From assembly GCA_964563885.1 (NCBI GenBank), contig CAZLYX010000012.1:1-44215 (forward strand): a DNA stretch of 44,215 nucleotides. The letters run 5' to 3'. The position numbers and the translations under genes are program-made. Of this stretch, positions 14,956-23,787 are shown one piece after another. The notes below the pieces were generated by a model. The model worked only from the letters and a program-made list of their open reading frames with translations. It was not told where the DNA came from and did not search any database. The DNA comes from CAZLYX01 sp964563885. GTDB taxonomy: Bacteria; Pseudomonadota; Gammaproteobacteria; Burkholderiales; Neisseriaceae. Within the stretch, counting starts at the first letter, position 1. Every line of letters starts with the position of its first letter.

Positions 14956-16722
14956 ATGCCTCAAAATTCTCGCCGACAGCAGCCGTCGGCAACACAGCTC
15001 TATAAACGTCTTTCAATTTACCTGCGTGGTTATTGGAAGATGTTTACTGTTGCCATTATTTCAATGTTGGTGGTAGCAGCAACCGCACCTGCGTTTGCCT
15101 ATTTACTGAAGCCTTTAATCAATGAAGGCTTTGTTGACCAGAATATGGAAAAAATGGTGTGGTTGCCATTGGCTATTGTGGGGTTATTTTTAGTTCGTGG
15201 TGTTTTCAACTTTATCAACGAATATTCTACCAGTTATTTATCTAGCCACTTGGTGCAAAAAATGCGCCAAGAGATGTTTGATAAAATGCTGCGCTTGCCT
15301 TCTGCTTATTTTGGCGACAATGCCAGCGGGCGAATAATGTCGCGCATTTTGAATGATGCGGGTCAAGTTGCTGATGCTGGCTTTAATGTCATTACTATTT
15401 TGGCTAAAGACGGCGTAAGTTTGCTTGGCTTATTGGGCTTATTATTTTATTTAAACTGGCAACTGACACTGGTTACATTTCTAGTATTGCCAGTGGTAGC
15501 AGTAAGTGTTCGCTTGGTGAGCAAACGTTTGCGTAAGTTGTCACATAGTAATCAACAACAAATGGGCCAGATGACGCAAGTGCTGAATGAAAGCATAGAT
15601 GGTGTGCGCGTGATCAAGGTTTATGGTGGCCAAAATCGTGAAAATAAGCGTTTTTTAAACAGCGCAGAAAATGTGCGCCGTAATATTGTAAAGCAAGCTG
15701 CTGCGAGTTCCGCTGGCACGGGGATTACCCAATTAATGGCATCATTTGCCTTGGCTCTGATTATTTATTTAGCAGCAAAGCAAGCAAACAAAACGGGATT
15801 TAGTGCGGGCGACTTCATGTCGTTTTTATCAGCCATGATTATGTTATTTGATCCAATTAAACGCATTACCAGCGTGATGCAATCGTTGCAACGCGGCTTG
15901 GCTGCTTCGGAAAGCGTATTTGGATTTTTAGATGCACCCGAAGAAAACAATGGTGGCGCTTTGGTATTATCGCCAAAAACAGGTGGTATTGAGTTTGTAG
16001 GCATTTCACATCTTTACCACGAGGCCGAGCGTAATAGCTTAGAACAGATTAATTTAACCATTAAGCAAGGACAAGTTGTGGCTTTGGTAGGCGCATCAGG
16101 CTGTGGCAAAACCACCTTGGCTAATCTGATTCCACGCTTTTTTAATCCGACTGAAGGCGAAGTGCGCATTGATGGTATTGATATTCGTGAATACACACTT
16201 GAAAGCTTGCGCGAGCAAATGGCATTGGTGAGCCAAGATGTGGTGTTGTTTAACGATACTGTTGCCAATAATATTGCTTATGGGCAGCTGAGTAAGGCTA
16301 CTGAAGCAGAAGTTGTCCAAGCTGCTAAGGCTGCGAACGCTTGGCCATTTATTCAAACTATGCCTAATGGGCTGAATACAGAAATTGGTGAAAATGGCTT
16401 GAAACTGTCTGGCGGACAGCGCCAACGTTTAGCCATTGCGCGCGCCTTATTGAAAAATGCACCCATTTTAATTTTAGATGAAGCCACCAGTGCACTGGAT
16501 ACAGAATCAGAACGTTTGGTTCAGGCAGCTTTAGAAACTTTAATGCAAAACCGAACCACAATTGTGATTGCACACCGCTTATCTACTATTGAACAAGCAG
16601 ATATGATTGTTGTGATGCACGAGGGGCGCATCGTTGAGCAAGGCACACATGCTCAACTGATTCAAAAGCGTGGCCGCTATTCAGATTTACATAATTTACA
16701 ATTTAATGACAAGGCCGATTAA
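14956..16722 (+). CDS. msbA: Lipid A export ABC transporter MsbA (fused permease/ATPase)
   Basis: 588 residues from the ATG at 14956; the frame is open to a TTG at 14875, but that extension is not family-like. MsbA flips lipid A-core across the inner membrane as a homodimer. The first ~320 residues form six transmembrane helices with the coupling-helix segments MRQEMFDKMLRLPSAYF and SLQRGLAASE. The nucleotide-binding domain has Walker A GASGCGKTT (379-387), a Q-loop in LVSQDVVLFNDT, the signature LSGGQ (484-488), Walker B ILILDEATSALD and the His switch in IAHRLSTIE. No clear Shine-Dalgarno sequence precedes the chosen start. fpr follows 27 bases downstream in a probable operon. Confidence 0.93.
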   Translation: MPQNSRRQQPSATQLYKRLSIYLRGYWKMFTVAIISMLVVAATAPAFAYLLKPLINEGFVDQNMEKMVWLPLAIVGLFLVRGVFNFINEYSTSYLSSHLVQKMRQEMFDKMLRLPSAYFGDNASGRIMSRILNDAGQVADAGFNVITILAKDGVSLLGLLGLLFYLNWQLTLVTFLVLPVVAVSVRLVSKRLRKLSHSNQQQMGQMTQVLNESIDGVRVIKVYGGQNRENKRFLNSAENVRRNIVKQAAASSAGTGITQLMASFALALIIYLAAKQANKTGFSAGDFMSFLSAMIMLFDPIKRITSVMQSLQRGLAASESVFGFLDAPEENNGGALVLSPKTGGIEFVGISHLYHEAERNSLEQINLTIKQGQVVALVGASGCGKTTLANLIPRFFNPTEGEVRIDGIDIREYTLESLREQMALVSQDVVLFNDTVANNIAYGQLSKATEAEVVQAAKAANAWPFIQTMPNGLNTEIGENGLKLSGGQRQRLAIARALLKNAPILILDEATSALDTESERLVQAALETLMQNRTTIVIAHRLSTIEQADMIVVMHEGRIVEQGTHAQLIQKRGRYSDLHNLQFNDKAD

Positions 16723-16749
16723 CCGGCTATAACTGATAAGGAAAACGCA

Positions 16750-17526
16750 ATGGCAGCTTTTAATACTCAAAAAGTTTTAAGTGTGCATCATTGGACTGAC
16801 GCTTACTTTACTTTTACCTGCACGCGCGATGAGAGTCTGCGCTTTGAAAATGGCCAATTTGTGATGGTTGGCCTAATGGTAAATGGCAAACCACTGATGC
16901 GTGCTTATAGTGTTGCCAGTGCTAACTGGGAAGAGCATTTGGAATTTTTTAGCATCAAAGTGCAAGATGGCCCGCTGACCAGTCATTTGCAGCACTTGAA
17001 AGTTGGCGATGATGTGTTGATCAGCAAAAAGCCTACAGGCACATTAATTTGTGGCGATCTGAATCCTGGTAAACACTTATATTTATTAAGCACAGGCACT
17101 GGTATTGCACCATTTTTAAGCATCACCAAAGATCCAGAAGCATATGAGCAGTTTGAAAAAATTATTTTGGTGCATGGCGTACGCTATAAAGATGATTTGG
17201 CTTACTATGATCGCTTTACCCAAGAATTGCAGGAGCACGAATATTTGGGTGATATGGTAAAAGAAAAATTAATCTATTATCCAGTAGTATCCCGCGAAGA
17301 GTTTAAGCACAAAGGTCGTTTAACTGACTTGATGCGTAACGGTAAAATGTTTACGGACATTGGTTTACCACGCATAGATCCAGCCGTAGACCGTGCCATG
17401 TTATGCGGCAGCCCAGCCATGCTGAAAGAAACCAGTGAGGTGTTAAATGAATTTGGCTTAACGGTGTCACCGAAAGTAGGACAGCGCGGCGATTATTTAA
17501 TCGAACGAGCATTTGTGGAACAATAA
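16750..17526 (+). CDS. fpr: Ferredoxin/flavodoxin--NADP(+) reductase
   Basis: 258 residues, the length of the bacterial subclass I FPR. It moves electrons between NADPH and ferredoxin or flavodoxin through FAD, supporting redox-stress responses and iron-sulfur or radical enzymes. The FAD-binding RAYSVAS motif (51-57) and the STGTGIAPFLSI nucleotide block (114-125) are present. So are the NADP-binding CGSPAMLKE block (about 217) and the family's C-terminal AFVE ending that stacks on the flavin. It follows msbA closely with a short spacer containing AAGGAAAA as ribosome-binding site, and a hairpin terminator lies about 50 bases after its stop. Confidence 0.95.
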   Translation: MAAFNTQKVLSVHHWTDAYFTFTCTRDESLRFENGQFVMVGLMVNGKPLMRAYSVASANWEEHLEFFSIKVQDGPLTSHLQHLKVGDDVLISKKPTGTLICGDLNPGKHLYLLSTGTGIAPFLSITKDPEAYEQFEKIILVHGVRYKDDLAYYDRFTQELQEHEYLGDMVKEKLIYYPVVSREEFKHKGRLTDLMRNGKMFTDIGLPRIDPAVDRAMLCGSPAMLKETSEVLNEFGLTVSPKVGQRGDYLIERAFVEQ

Positions 17527-17577
17527 ATTGCTGATAAATAAGACCATCTAATAAATTCTTTCAAAGAAATATGTTGG

Positions 17578-17613
17578 CGCCCGCCTAATGATATATAGGC
17601 TGGCGTTTCGCTT
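17578..17613 (+). terminator. Terminator after fpr
   Basis: CGCCCGCCTA (17578-17587) pairs with TAGGCTGGCG (17596-17605) with one internal mismatch and an 8-base loop, followed by a T-rich tail. It has no DUS and closes the msbA-fpr unit. Confidence 0.65.
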
Positions 17614-17652
17614 TTATATTCAGCGCTTACTGCTGCTTTTTTGATGAAGTAA

Positions 17653-18570
17653 ATGAATAGTTTAATGACTTTGGTTTTTATCATGACGCCGCTTTTTTTA
17701 GGGTTTGCTATTCGCTTGCCCAAAGCCTTTTTACCTTGGATTGATAAAGGTTTAGCTTGGTTGGTTTATGTGATTTTAGTGTTGATCGGGGTTTCACTAT
17801 CTGGGGTCAAAAGCTTAGGCACGCAAATCGGCTGGGTAACTTTATCCGCAGTATTATTGTTTGTGTTGGTGCTAGGTGCGAATGTGCTTGCATTGATGTG
17901 GTTTGATCGTGCCCATCCGTGGCAAAGACTCAAGCAAGTTAAGCGGCAGTTGGGTAAGGCTCAAGTTAGTGTTTCAGGTAGCCTCCAGCAGATATCGTGT
18001 GTGTTAATCGGTTTAGCGCTTGGTAAAGCTATTCCGCCGGCGGTGTTGTTATTAGAAGCGAGCGGTACGTATGCTTTGATGTTGCTGGTGTTTTTAGTTG
18101 GTTTACAATTACGCAGCAGTGGCATTACGCTGAGACAAGTGTTGATCAATAAACGCGGTGTACAAACCAGCGTTTTAGTGGTTTTTTCGGCCTTGATGGC
18201 GGGTTTGCTGTTTGCCGCGTTGATACCACAAGTGTCTTGGAGCCAAGGATTAGCGTTGGCATCGGGCTTTGGTTGGTATTCTTTATCTGGCATTGTGATG
18301 ACCGAGGCTTATGGGCCTTTGTGGGGCAGTGTGGCCTTATTGAACGACTTGGTGCGTGAATTTTTCGCGTTGGCATTTATTCCACTGTTGATGCGAAATC
18401 ATCCTAGTGCAGCCGTAGGGGTAGGCGGTGCCACTAGTTTAGACTTTACGTTGCCGATAATTCAAAGTTCAGGCGGATTGGAAGTTGTGCCGTTGGCGAT
18501 TAGCTTTGGCTTCATTATCAACATCATCGCGCCTATTTTAATGGTGATGTTTACCACGTTTACTTTTTAG
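17653..18570 (+). CDS. lysO: Lysine exporter LysO family protein
   Basis: 305 residues, almost entirely hydrophobic, with about eight to ten transmembrane helices. It matches the LysO (YbjE, DUF340) family of L-lysine exporters. Typical blocks are the N-terminal WIDKGLAWLVYVILVLIGVSLS region, a central LVFLVGLQLRSSGITLRQ, the conserved GFGWYSLSGIVMTEAYGP and LNDLVREFFAL with charged residues inside the membrane, and the C-terminal GGATSLDFTLP. The protein lies in the inner membrane and would export lysine or toxic analogues such as thialysine. A perfect DUS (17973-17984) is inside the gene and encodes SGSL. The next gene, a DeoR-type regulator, begins 75 bases downstream on the same strand. 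Confidence 0.88.
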   Translation: MNSLMTLVFIMTPLFLGFAIRLPKAFLPWIDKGLAWLVYVILVLIGVSLSGVKSLGTQIGWVTLSAVLLFVLVLGANVLALMWFDRAHPWQRLKQVKRQLGKAQVSVSGSLQQISCVLIGLALGKAIPPAVLLLEASGTYALMLLVFLVGLQLRSSGITLRQVLINKRGVQTSVLVVFSALMAGLLFAALIPQVSWSQGLALASGFGWYSLSGIVMTEAYGPLWGSVALLNDLVREFFALAFIPLLMRNHPSAAVGVGGATSLDFTLPIIQSSGGLEVVPLAISFGFIINIIAPILMVMFTTFTF

Positions 18571-18645
18571 AAATAATCTGGCTTGCAGCGATATATTTAA
18601 TTTGACACAATAAATCTCACCTAAAACGAATGATATTAATAAAAT

Positions 18646-19422
18646 ATGGCACGTATTCAAAGACATGATAAAATTATTGGCTTGATTCGGGAACATGGTT
18701 TTATGTCCATCGAACAACTGGCAAAAATACTTGTTGTTACACCGCAGACTATTCGGCGTGACATTAACCAACTTTGTGAAGAAAATATTTTGCGCCGCTA
18801 TCATGGCGGCGCGTCGTTGGGTGATAGCGCTGAGAATGAGGATTATTTTTCCCGTAAAAATAAGTTACAGTATGAGCGCGCACATATTGCTGATTTAATC
18901 GCAAGCCATGTGCCTGATAACTCATCCTTGTTTCTGAGTATAGGCGCGACCATTGAAGCAGTTGCAATTGCGCTCACCCGTAATCACAGTAACTTACACA
19001 TTATCACCAACAATATTCATGTAGCTTCGATTGTATCGAGCCGAAAAGATTACACCGTTATTATTACTTCTGGTGTGGTACGGCCAGTTGATGGCGGTGT
19101 TACTGGCGTGGCTACGGTGGATTTTATTAACCAATTTAAAGTGGATTATGCCATTTTAAGTGCTTCTGGTTTAGAAACTGATGGGTCGCTGCTGGATTAT
19201 GACTATAAAGAAGTCAGCGTGATGCAATCGATGATGTGCAATGCTCGCACTCGATTCTTAGCATTAGACGGCACTCAATCAGAGCGTAATGCATTGGTTC
19301 GAATGGGCGATATCACAGAATTTCATTCCGTATTTACTGATAAAGTCTTAAGTGATCCTGTGTTGAGAAAACTAGAGCTGGCAGAAGTGACATGGTATTT
19401 AGCTGCTACTATAGAAGAATAA
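18646..19422 (+). CDS. DeoR/GlpR-family transcriptional regulator
   Basis: 258 residues. The N-terminal ~57 residues form the DeoR helix-turn-helix (RHDKIIGLIREHGFMSIEQL, then VTPQTIRRDINQLCEENILRRYHGGA), with the RRD recognition-helix signature. The rest is the DeoRC sugar-phosphate sensor domain: an ISS-type SIGATIEAVA phosphate-binding loop (about 105-114), HIITNNIHVA, GGVTGVATVDFI and DYAILSASGLETDGSLLDYD. Such repressors typically respond to a phosphorylated sugar or glycerol 3-phosphate. Glycerol metabolism (GlpR-like) is the nearest guess but no target gene is adjacent. A TTGACA (18602-18607) lies upstream without a matching -10 at normal spacing. Confidence 0.9.
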   Translation: MARIQRHDKIIGLIREHGFMSIEQLAKILVVTPQTIRRDINQLCEENILRRYHGGASLGDSAENEDYFSRKNKLQYERAHIADLIASHVPDNSSLFLSIGATIEAVAIALTRNHSNLHIITNNIHVASIVSSRKDYTVIITSGVVRPVDGGVTGVATVDFINQFKVDYAILSASGLETDGSLLDYDYKEVSVMQSMMCNARTRFLALDGTQSERNALVRMGDITEFHSVFTDKVLSDPVLRKLELAEVTWYLAATIEE

Positions 19423-19490
19423 AATAGTTAAGTTAGCTTGATAAAAAAGCAAACACACCACAATAGATGCTAAATCACGTTAAGGCAGTT

Positions 19491-19502
19491 TTCAGGTAGC
19501 CT
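19491..19502. repeat. Single DUS
   Basis: A perfect TTCAGGTAGCCT lies between the DeoR-type regulator and yidB, with no nearby inverted partner. The imperfect direct repeat ATTCTGTTA/ATTCTGTTATTC follows at about 19514-19552 just before yidB. Confidence 0.8.
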
Positions 19503-19577
19503 TATTGTTGTAAGCATTCTGTTACACTAATTTTTGTAGTATTCTGTTATTCTAATTTATATTAAAAGGAAATCATT

Positions 19578-20000
19578 ATGGGTTTGATGGATTCATTATT
19601 GGGCGCAGCAGCTTCGGCCATGAGCGGTAGTAACGGCGGCGGTCAACAAAACACTGCTATGGCACTGGTAATGCAGCTGATTCAGCAAAGTGGTGGCGTA
19701 GGCAATTTGATGAACAAGCTGCAACAAGCGGGTTTAGGTGATGCTTTAAGTAGTTGGGTGGGTGCACAAAGTACCAATCAAGCTGTATCAGCTGATGCTC
19801 TACAATCTGCTTTAGGTAGCGGGGAGTTAGAGCAGGCTGCAGCAAAAGTGGGTATAGACAGCAACCAAGCAGGTGGTTTGTTGGCGCAATTTTTGCCACA
19901 AATTATTGACAGCTTAACACCTAACGGTAATGCTCAAGATGTAGATGGTTTTGGTTTAGATGATATTGCACGTATTGCTATGAAAAGCTTTATGAAATAA
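19578..20000 (+). CDS. yidB: YidB family protein (DUF937)
   Basis: 140 residues. The start MGLMDSLLGAAASAMSG and the pattern LMQLIQQSGGVGNLMNKLQQAGLGDALSSWVG are typical of YidB/DUF937. The LLAQFLPQIIDSLTPNG segment with a Gly-rich C-terminal stretch matches as well. There is no signal peptide and no cysteine; the protein looks small, helical and soluble. The function is not established. A clear AAAGGAAA ribosome-binding site lies upstream. It is a single gene ended by a hairpin containing a DUS variant. Confidence 0.9.
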   Translation: MGLMDSLLGAAASAMSGSNGGGQQNTAMALVMQLIQQSGGVGNLMNKLQQAGLGDALSSWVGAQSTNQAVSADALQSALGSGELEQAAAKVGIDSNQAGGLLAQFLPQIIDSLTPNGNAQDVDGFGLDDIARIAMKSFMK

Positions 20001-20021
20001 TATGCAGTATGAAGTAGTCAA

Positions 20022-20057
20022 CAGGCCGCCTGAGTTTTTCAGGCAGCCTGATTTTTA
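20022..20057 (+). terminator. Terminator with a variant (simDUS-like) arm
   Basis: The left arm AGGCCGCCTGAG (20023-20034) pairs with TTCAGGCAGCCT (20038-20049) with one C/A mismatch, followed by a T-rich tail. The right arm read in reverse is AGGCTGCCTGAA, which I recall as the Simonsiella-type DUS dialect rather than the AGGCTACCTGAA used elsewhere in the window. Confidence 0.7.
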
Positions 20058-20110
20058 TTACAGCTTAAGAATAACTTAGATGGTTAACCCTTTTTATTAA
20101 AGGCTATGAA

Positions 20111-21004
20111 ATGAGTGAGACAGATAAAATCTCTGCCAGTGTAAAAGCGAATATACTTTCTGAGGCGCTGCCCTATATTCGTCGTTTTACAGGATCTACT
20201 TTCGTCATCAAATATGGTGGCAACGCCATGATCGAAGATCATTTGAAAGAAAGTTTTGCCAAAGATGTGGTGCTACTAAAACTCTGTGGTATTAACCCAG
20301 TTATTGTGCATGGTGGTGGCCCGCAAATCAACGATATGTTGCAACGTGTCGGCAAAGAGGGCGTATTTGTACAAGGTATGCGCGTCACCGATTCTGAAAC
20401 CATGGACATCGTTGAAATGGTGTTGGGCGGTCATGTTAATAAAGAAATTGTGTCTTTGTTAAACCAACATGGCGGCAAAGCAGTTGGTGTTACTGGTCGT
20501 GATAACCATTTTATTCGTGCAAAAAAACTGTTTATTAATACACCAGAAAAAAATGGTGTCGATATTGGCCAAGTGGGCATTATTGAGAGTATTGATTGCA
20601 CATTAATTCGAGGCATGGTCGAGCGCGGGTATATCCCAGTGGTTGCGCCAATTGGTGTTGGTCGACAAGGTGAAGCATTTAATATTAATGCTGATTTGGT
20701 GGCGGGTAAACTGGCCGAAGAGTTAAACGCTGAAAAATTGATTATGATGACCAATATTACCGGCGTAATGGATAAAGAAGGAAACTTGCTCACCAACTTA
20801 ACACCAAAACGTATTGATGATTTAATTGCTGATGGCACATTATATGGTGGTATGTTGCCCAAAATAAGTTCAGCGGTAGAAGCCGCCATTAATGGCGTTA
20901 AAGCGACTCATATTATTGATGGACGTGTTTTGAACGCTTTATTGTTAGAAGTTTTTACTGACAAAGGTGTAGGGTCAATGATTTTAGGCCAAGATAAAGA
21001 TTAA
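20111..21004 (+). CDS. argB: Acetylglutamate kinase
   Basis: 297 residues. The enzyme phosphorylates N-acetylglutamate in the second step of arginine synthesis. Amino-acid kinase features are FVIKYGGNAM (32-41) for the phosphate-binding Lys and glycines, VIVHGGGPQI (64-73), the N-acetylglutamate-binding GMRVTD and the FNINADLVAGKLA block. C-terminal GGMLPKISSAVEAAINGV and HIIDGR complete the ATP site. The N-terminal extension before the kinase core (about 25 residues) resembles that of arginine-inhibited hexameric forms, so feedback control by arginine is plausible. No other arginine gene is adjacent. A DUS hairpin separates it from a convergent oxygenase gene. Confidence 0.97.
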   Translation: MSETDKISASVKANILSEALPYIRRFTGSTFVIKYGGNAMIEDHLKESFAKDVVLLKLCGINPVIVHGGGPQINDMLQRVGKEGVFVQGMRVTDSETMDIVEMVLGGHVNKEIVSLLNQHGGKAVGVTGRDNHFIRAKKLFINTPEKNGVDIGQVGIIESIDCTLIRGMVERGYIPVVAPIGVGRQGEAFNINADLVAGKLAEELNAEKLIMMTNITGVMDKEGNLLTNLTPKRIDDLIADGTLYGGMLPKISSAVEAAINGVKATHIIDGRVLNALLLEVFTDKGVGSMILGQDKD

Positions 21005-21020
21005 TAATTACTGTTTTAAC

Positions 21021-21057
21021 AAAAGGCTACCTGAACATTATATTCAGGTAGCCTTTA
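21021..21057. terminator. DUS hairpin between convergent genes
   Basis: Perfect DUS arms (21024-21035, 21043-21054) with a 7-base loop, flanked by AAA and TTT. It lies between argB (+) and the minus-strand oxygenase gene and could terminate both. Confidence 0.75.
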
Positions 21058-21102
21058 TTGGTGCTTTATTATAATTCGTGCTTGCAACAAAGTTTCTGTA
21101 TA

Positions 21103-21774
21103 TTAAAGCATCGGATCAATCGCGTCAGCAGCAATACTGTTGTTGAGTCGAAACCAGCCAGTAACGCTGATACGAGGGCTTTGGGTGAGTAACACTTCGT
21201 GGGGAATTTGTTCGCTCATAAAGACCACCATCTTACCCATTTTGGGAACAATTTTAACGAGTTGTTGACTTGAGTTTTCGTTGTAAATCACCAGTTGCCC
21301 ACCAGATTCTGGCTGCCAATGGGGATTTAAATACAAAACGGTGGTGACCATACGATTGGCTTTGCCGCGAAAACTATCGAGGTGTTTTTTGTAAAAATCG
21401 CCTGTTTTGTACAGGGCAAAATGACTTTCGTATTCAAATAGTCCTAAAAAAAGCCCTCGATTCAACTGGTATTGTAAGTTGGCCATTTGTTTTAAATAAT
21501 CTTGTTGTGCCCGAGTGCTATTGTCTAACCATTTAATTTGGTCTCGACGAATGTCTTTATTGATCTGTAAATTATCGCCACGCCCAATACCTGCTCTGCG
21601 CAAAGCGCCTATTTCATCTAGCGTTTGCACTTCAGCCAGCAAATCACTGCACAAATCATCCGCAACCGCATTAGGCCATTCATACCAACCTTGCGCCACC
21701 AATGTATCTAGCATTTCGTTTATTACGATATCGTTCAGATCCAGTGGCATAATCGCGGTAAAACTCCGTGTCAT
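21103..21774 (-). CDS. 2-oxoglutarate/Fe(II)-dependent oxygenase
   Basis: 223 residues with a double-stranded beta-helix of the prolyl 4-hydroxylase (P4Hc) type. The iron ligands are clear: His131 and Asp133 in KKHLDSF, and His192 in IPHEVL. Arg201 in SPRISVTGWFR is in place to bind 2-oxoglutarate. The strand pattern MVTTVLYLNPHW followed by GGQLVIYN is characteristic. The first ~60 residues include the segment LDEIGALRRAGIGRG. The substrate is unknown; relatives hydroxylate proteins (for example ribosomal or elongation factors) or small molecules. The start may instead be the Met nine codons in (21750); neither has a strong ribosome-binding site. It is a single gene convergent to argB. Confidence 0.88.
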   Translation of the reverse strand: MTRSFTAIMPLDLNDIVINEMLDTLVAQGWYEWPNAVADDLCSDLLAEVQTLDEIGALRRAGIGRGDNLQINKDIRRDQIKWLDNSTRAQQDYLKQMANLQYQLNRGLFLGLFEYESHFALYKTGDFYKKHLDSFRGKANRMVTTVLYLNPHWQPESGGQLVIYNENSSQQLVKIVPKMGKMVVFMSEQIPHEVLLTQSPRISVTGWFRLNNSIAADAIDPML

Positions 21775-21906
21775 TTTTCGGAGTATGCGCTTAAGCTATT
21801 ATGTTGGCAACGAAAATATAATGCTCTGATATGTTTAGATTTGAAAAAATTTTGCCATATTTTTTATGGACATTACTAACAACTTACGCAACGATTTTTT
21901 TAAATT

Positions 21907-22815
21907 TTATCCTTGGCTGATTTGTTCCAGCGCCAGTTTTTCTTGGCGATAAACTTCGGCCGCTTCACGTTCGCGCTTAGTAGCTTGGCGCAGCATCAAA
22001 TAATTGATGACAATAACCAAAGTGCCCACAATCGCTATCATGATTGTGGCCAGCACATTCATTTGCGGGTCCAAACCCAATTTTATTTTGGAATAAATCA
22101 CTTGCGGCAATGTGGAAGATCCAGGGCCAGACAAGAAAGAGGTAATCACTAAATCATCTAATGACAAAGTAATGCCGAGCAGAAAGCCTGAAGCAATCGC
22201 TGGCGCTATCAATGGCAGAGTAATCACAAAAAAGATTTTAAGCGGGCGCGCGCCTAAATCCATCGCGGCTTCTTCTAAAGATTGGTTAAGCTCCATTAGG
22301 CGAGCTCGAATAACTATGGTGACATATGCCATGCATAATGTAGCATGGCCTAGAAAAATGGTAAAAAACCCACGGTCTAGCGGATTCCAGCCACCAATGC
22401 TCAAATCAGCACCAAGTGTATGCTGAATCAAGCCTTGTACCTGCATAATCAATAGCAGCATGGATAAACCAGTGATCACATCTGGCATCATCATTGGCGC
22501 GGACACCATGCCCGCAAATAAGGTGCTACCACGAAAGCGTTTTATGCGTGCTAAAGCATAGCCAGCCAATGTACCCAGTATCACCGCGGCAAATGATGAA
22601 GCAATAGCAATGCGCAAGGATAACCAAGCAGCCTCTAAAATAGTGTCATTTTCGAGTAGGCGGCTGTACCACTTGGTTGAGAAGCCGCCCCAAACAGTCA
22701 CTAATTTAGAATCATTGAATGAGTACACTACCAAAATAATAAGTGGAATATACAAAAACGCTAAGCCTATAAACAGCATGATGCGTAAAAACCAAGACAT
22801 TTTTTGATTATGCAC
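21907..22815 (-). CDS. potI: Polyamine ABC transporter permease PotI
   Basis: 302 residues with six transmembrane helices, the usual binding-protein-dependent permease fold. The EAA loop that contacts the ATPase is EAAMDLGARPLKIFFVITLPLIAPAI in spread-out form around residues 195-220. Together with FNDSKLVTVWGGFSTKWY near the N-terminus this is typical of PotI/PotC rather than other permeases. It forms the inner-membrane channel for putrescine or spermidine with PotH. The start overlaps the end of potH by 8 bases, showing translational coupling. It is the last gene of the potG-potH-potI operon, and no clear terminator hairpin is visible in the short spacer before the oxygenase gene. Confidence 0.93.
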   Translation of the reverse strand: MHNQKMSWFLRIMLFIGLAFLYIPLIILVVYSFNDSKLVTVWGGFSTKWYSRLLENDTILEAAWLSLRIAIASSFAAVILGTLAGYALARIKRFRGSTLFAGMVSAPMMMPDVITGLSMLLLIMQVQGLIQHTLGADLSIGGWNPLDRGFFTIFLGHATLCMAYVTIVIRARLMELNQSLEEAAMDLGARPLKIFFVITLPLIAPAIASGFLLGITLSLDDLVITSFLSGPGSSTLPQVIYSKIKLGLDPQMNVLATIMIAIVGTLVIVINYLMLRQATKREREAAEVYRQEKLALEQISQG

Positions 22816-23776
22816 CGTCTTTTCCTTCTTCTATTGCGCGATTTTCATGGTATTGAAACAAAACAATAGGCACTACCAGCAATGCCACCATCATCACAGC
22901 CAGTGCTGAAGCTAGCGGCCAGTTGTTCAAATCAAAGAATGCCATCCACAAGGTTCTACCAATCATCAGATTGTTGGAGCCACCAACTAAATCAGGAATC
23001 ACAAACTCACCCACAGCTGGAATAAATACCAGCATTGAGCCTGCAATAATGCCGACTTTAGACAAAGGTAAAGTGATGGTTAGAAAAGATTTAATCGGAC
23101 TAGCACCTAAATCTGATGCTGCTTCCAATAAACGGTGGTCCAATTTTATCAACTGTGTGTACAGTGGCAAAATCATAAAAGGCAGATAAGCATAAACCAT
23201 CACTAGGTTGAGTGAAAAGCTGTTGTAAAACATTTCCAGTGGCTGATTAATGATTCCCCATTTTATTAACGCATTGTTAATAATGCCGTTTGAGCTTAAT
23301 AAACCCATCCAAGCATAAACCCTTAATAGGAATGAAGTCCAAAAAGGCAGCATAATCATCAACAATAAACTATTGCGGTATTTTGGATTAGTACGTGAAA
23401 TGGCATAAGCCATCGGATAGCCAAGTAGCAAACAGATTACGGTTGTATTAAACGCCGTTTTCAGCGACATCCAATAGGTTCGAATATAAATATTATTGTC
23501 GCCAGTATTGGTGCCTAAATGCAGCATTTCTTTAAGTGTTGCACCGAAGTGAGCAAAAATATCCTGATAATTCAGGTAGCTTATAAATAATTCTTGCTTA
23601 CCTGTCTCTGAGTTCAGTTGGAACAAAGGTGTATAGGGCGGGATAGATAGCTCTTGCTCGGCAAAGCTGATTTTAAACACAATTAAAAATGGGATCAGAA
23701 ATAAAATCAGCAGCCACATAAAAGGGATGCCGATTACCACGCCACGACCGGGCTTGAGTTTGTTTTTCAGGCTCAT
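22808..23776 (-). CDS. potH: Polyamine ABC transporter permease PotH
   Basis: 322 residues. An N-terminal transmembrane helix starting GIPFMWLLILFLIPFLIVFKISF, a large periplasmic loop (about 40-95) and five more helices fit PotH/PotB. The EAA loop reads EAASDLGASPIKSFLTITLPLS. It pairs with PotI to make the membrane channel, driven by PotG. The gap to the upstream ATPase gene is only 11 bases. A DUS with one changed base (TTCAGGTAGCTT, 23571-23582) lies inside the gene. The operon carries no periplasmic binding protein (potF/potD), which must be encoded elsewhere if the transporter works. Confidence 0.93.
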   Translation of the reverse strand: MSLKNKLKPGRGVVIGIPFMWLLILFLIPFLIVFKISFAEQELSIPPYTPLFQLNSETGKQELFISYLNYQDIFAHFGATLKEMLHLGTNTGDNNIYIRTYWMSLKTAFNTTVICLLLGYPMAYAISRTNPKYRNSLLLMIMLPFWTSFLLRVYAWMGLLSSNGIINNALIKWGIINQPLEMFYNSFSLNLVMVYAYLPFMILPLYTQLIKLDHRLLEAASDLGASPIKSFLTITLPLSKVGIIAGSMLVFIPAVGEFVIPDLVGGSNNLMIGRTLWMAFFDLNNWPLASALAVMMVALLVVPIVLFQYHENRAIEEGKDGA

Positions 23777-23787
23777 GACGCGCGTCC

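Noticed and set aside
18602..18607. Perfect TTGACA before the DeoR-type regulator as a promoter
   Set aside because: No acceptable -10 hexamer is found at 16-18 bases, so it is not called as a promoter.
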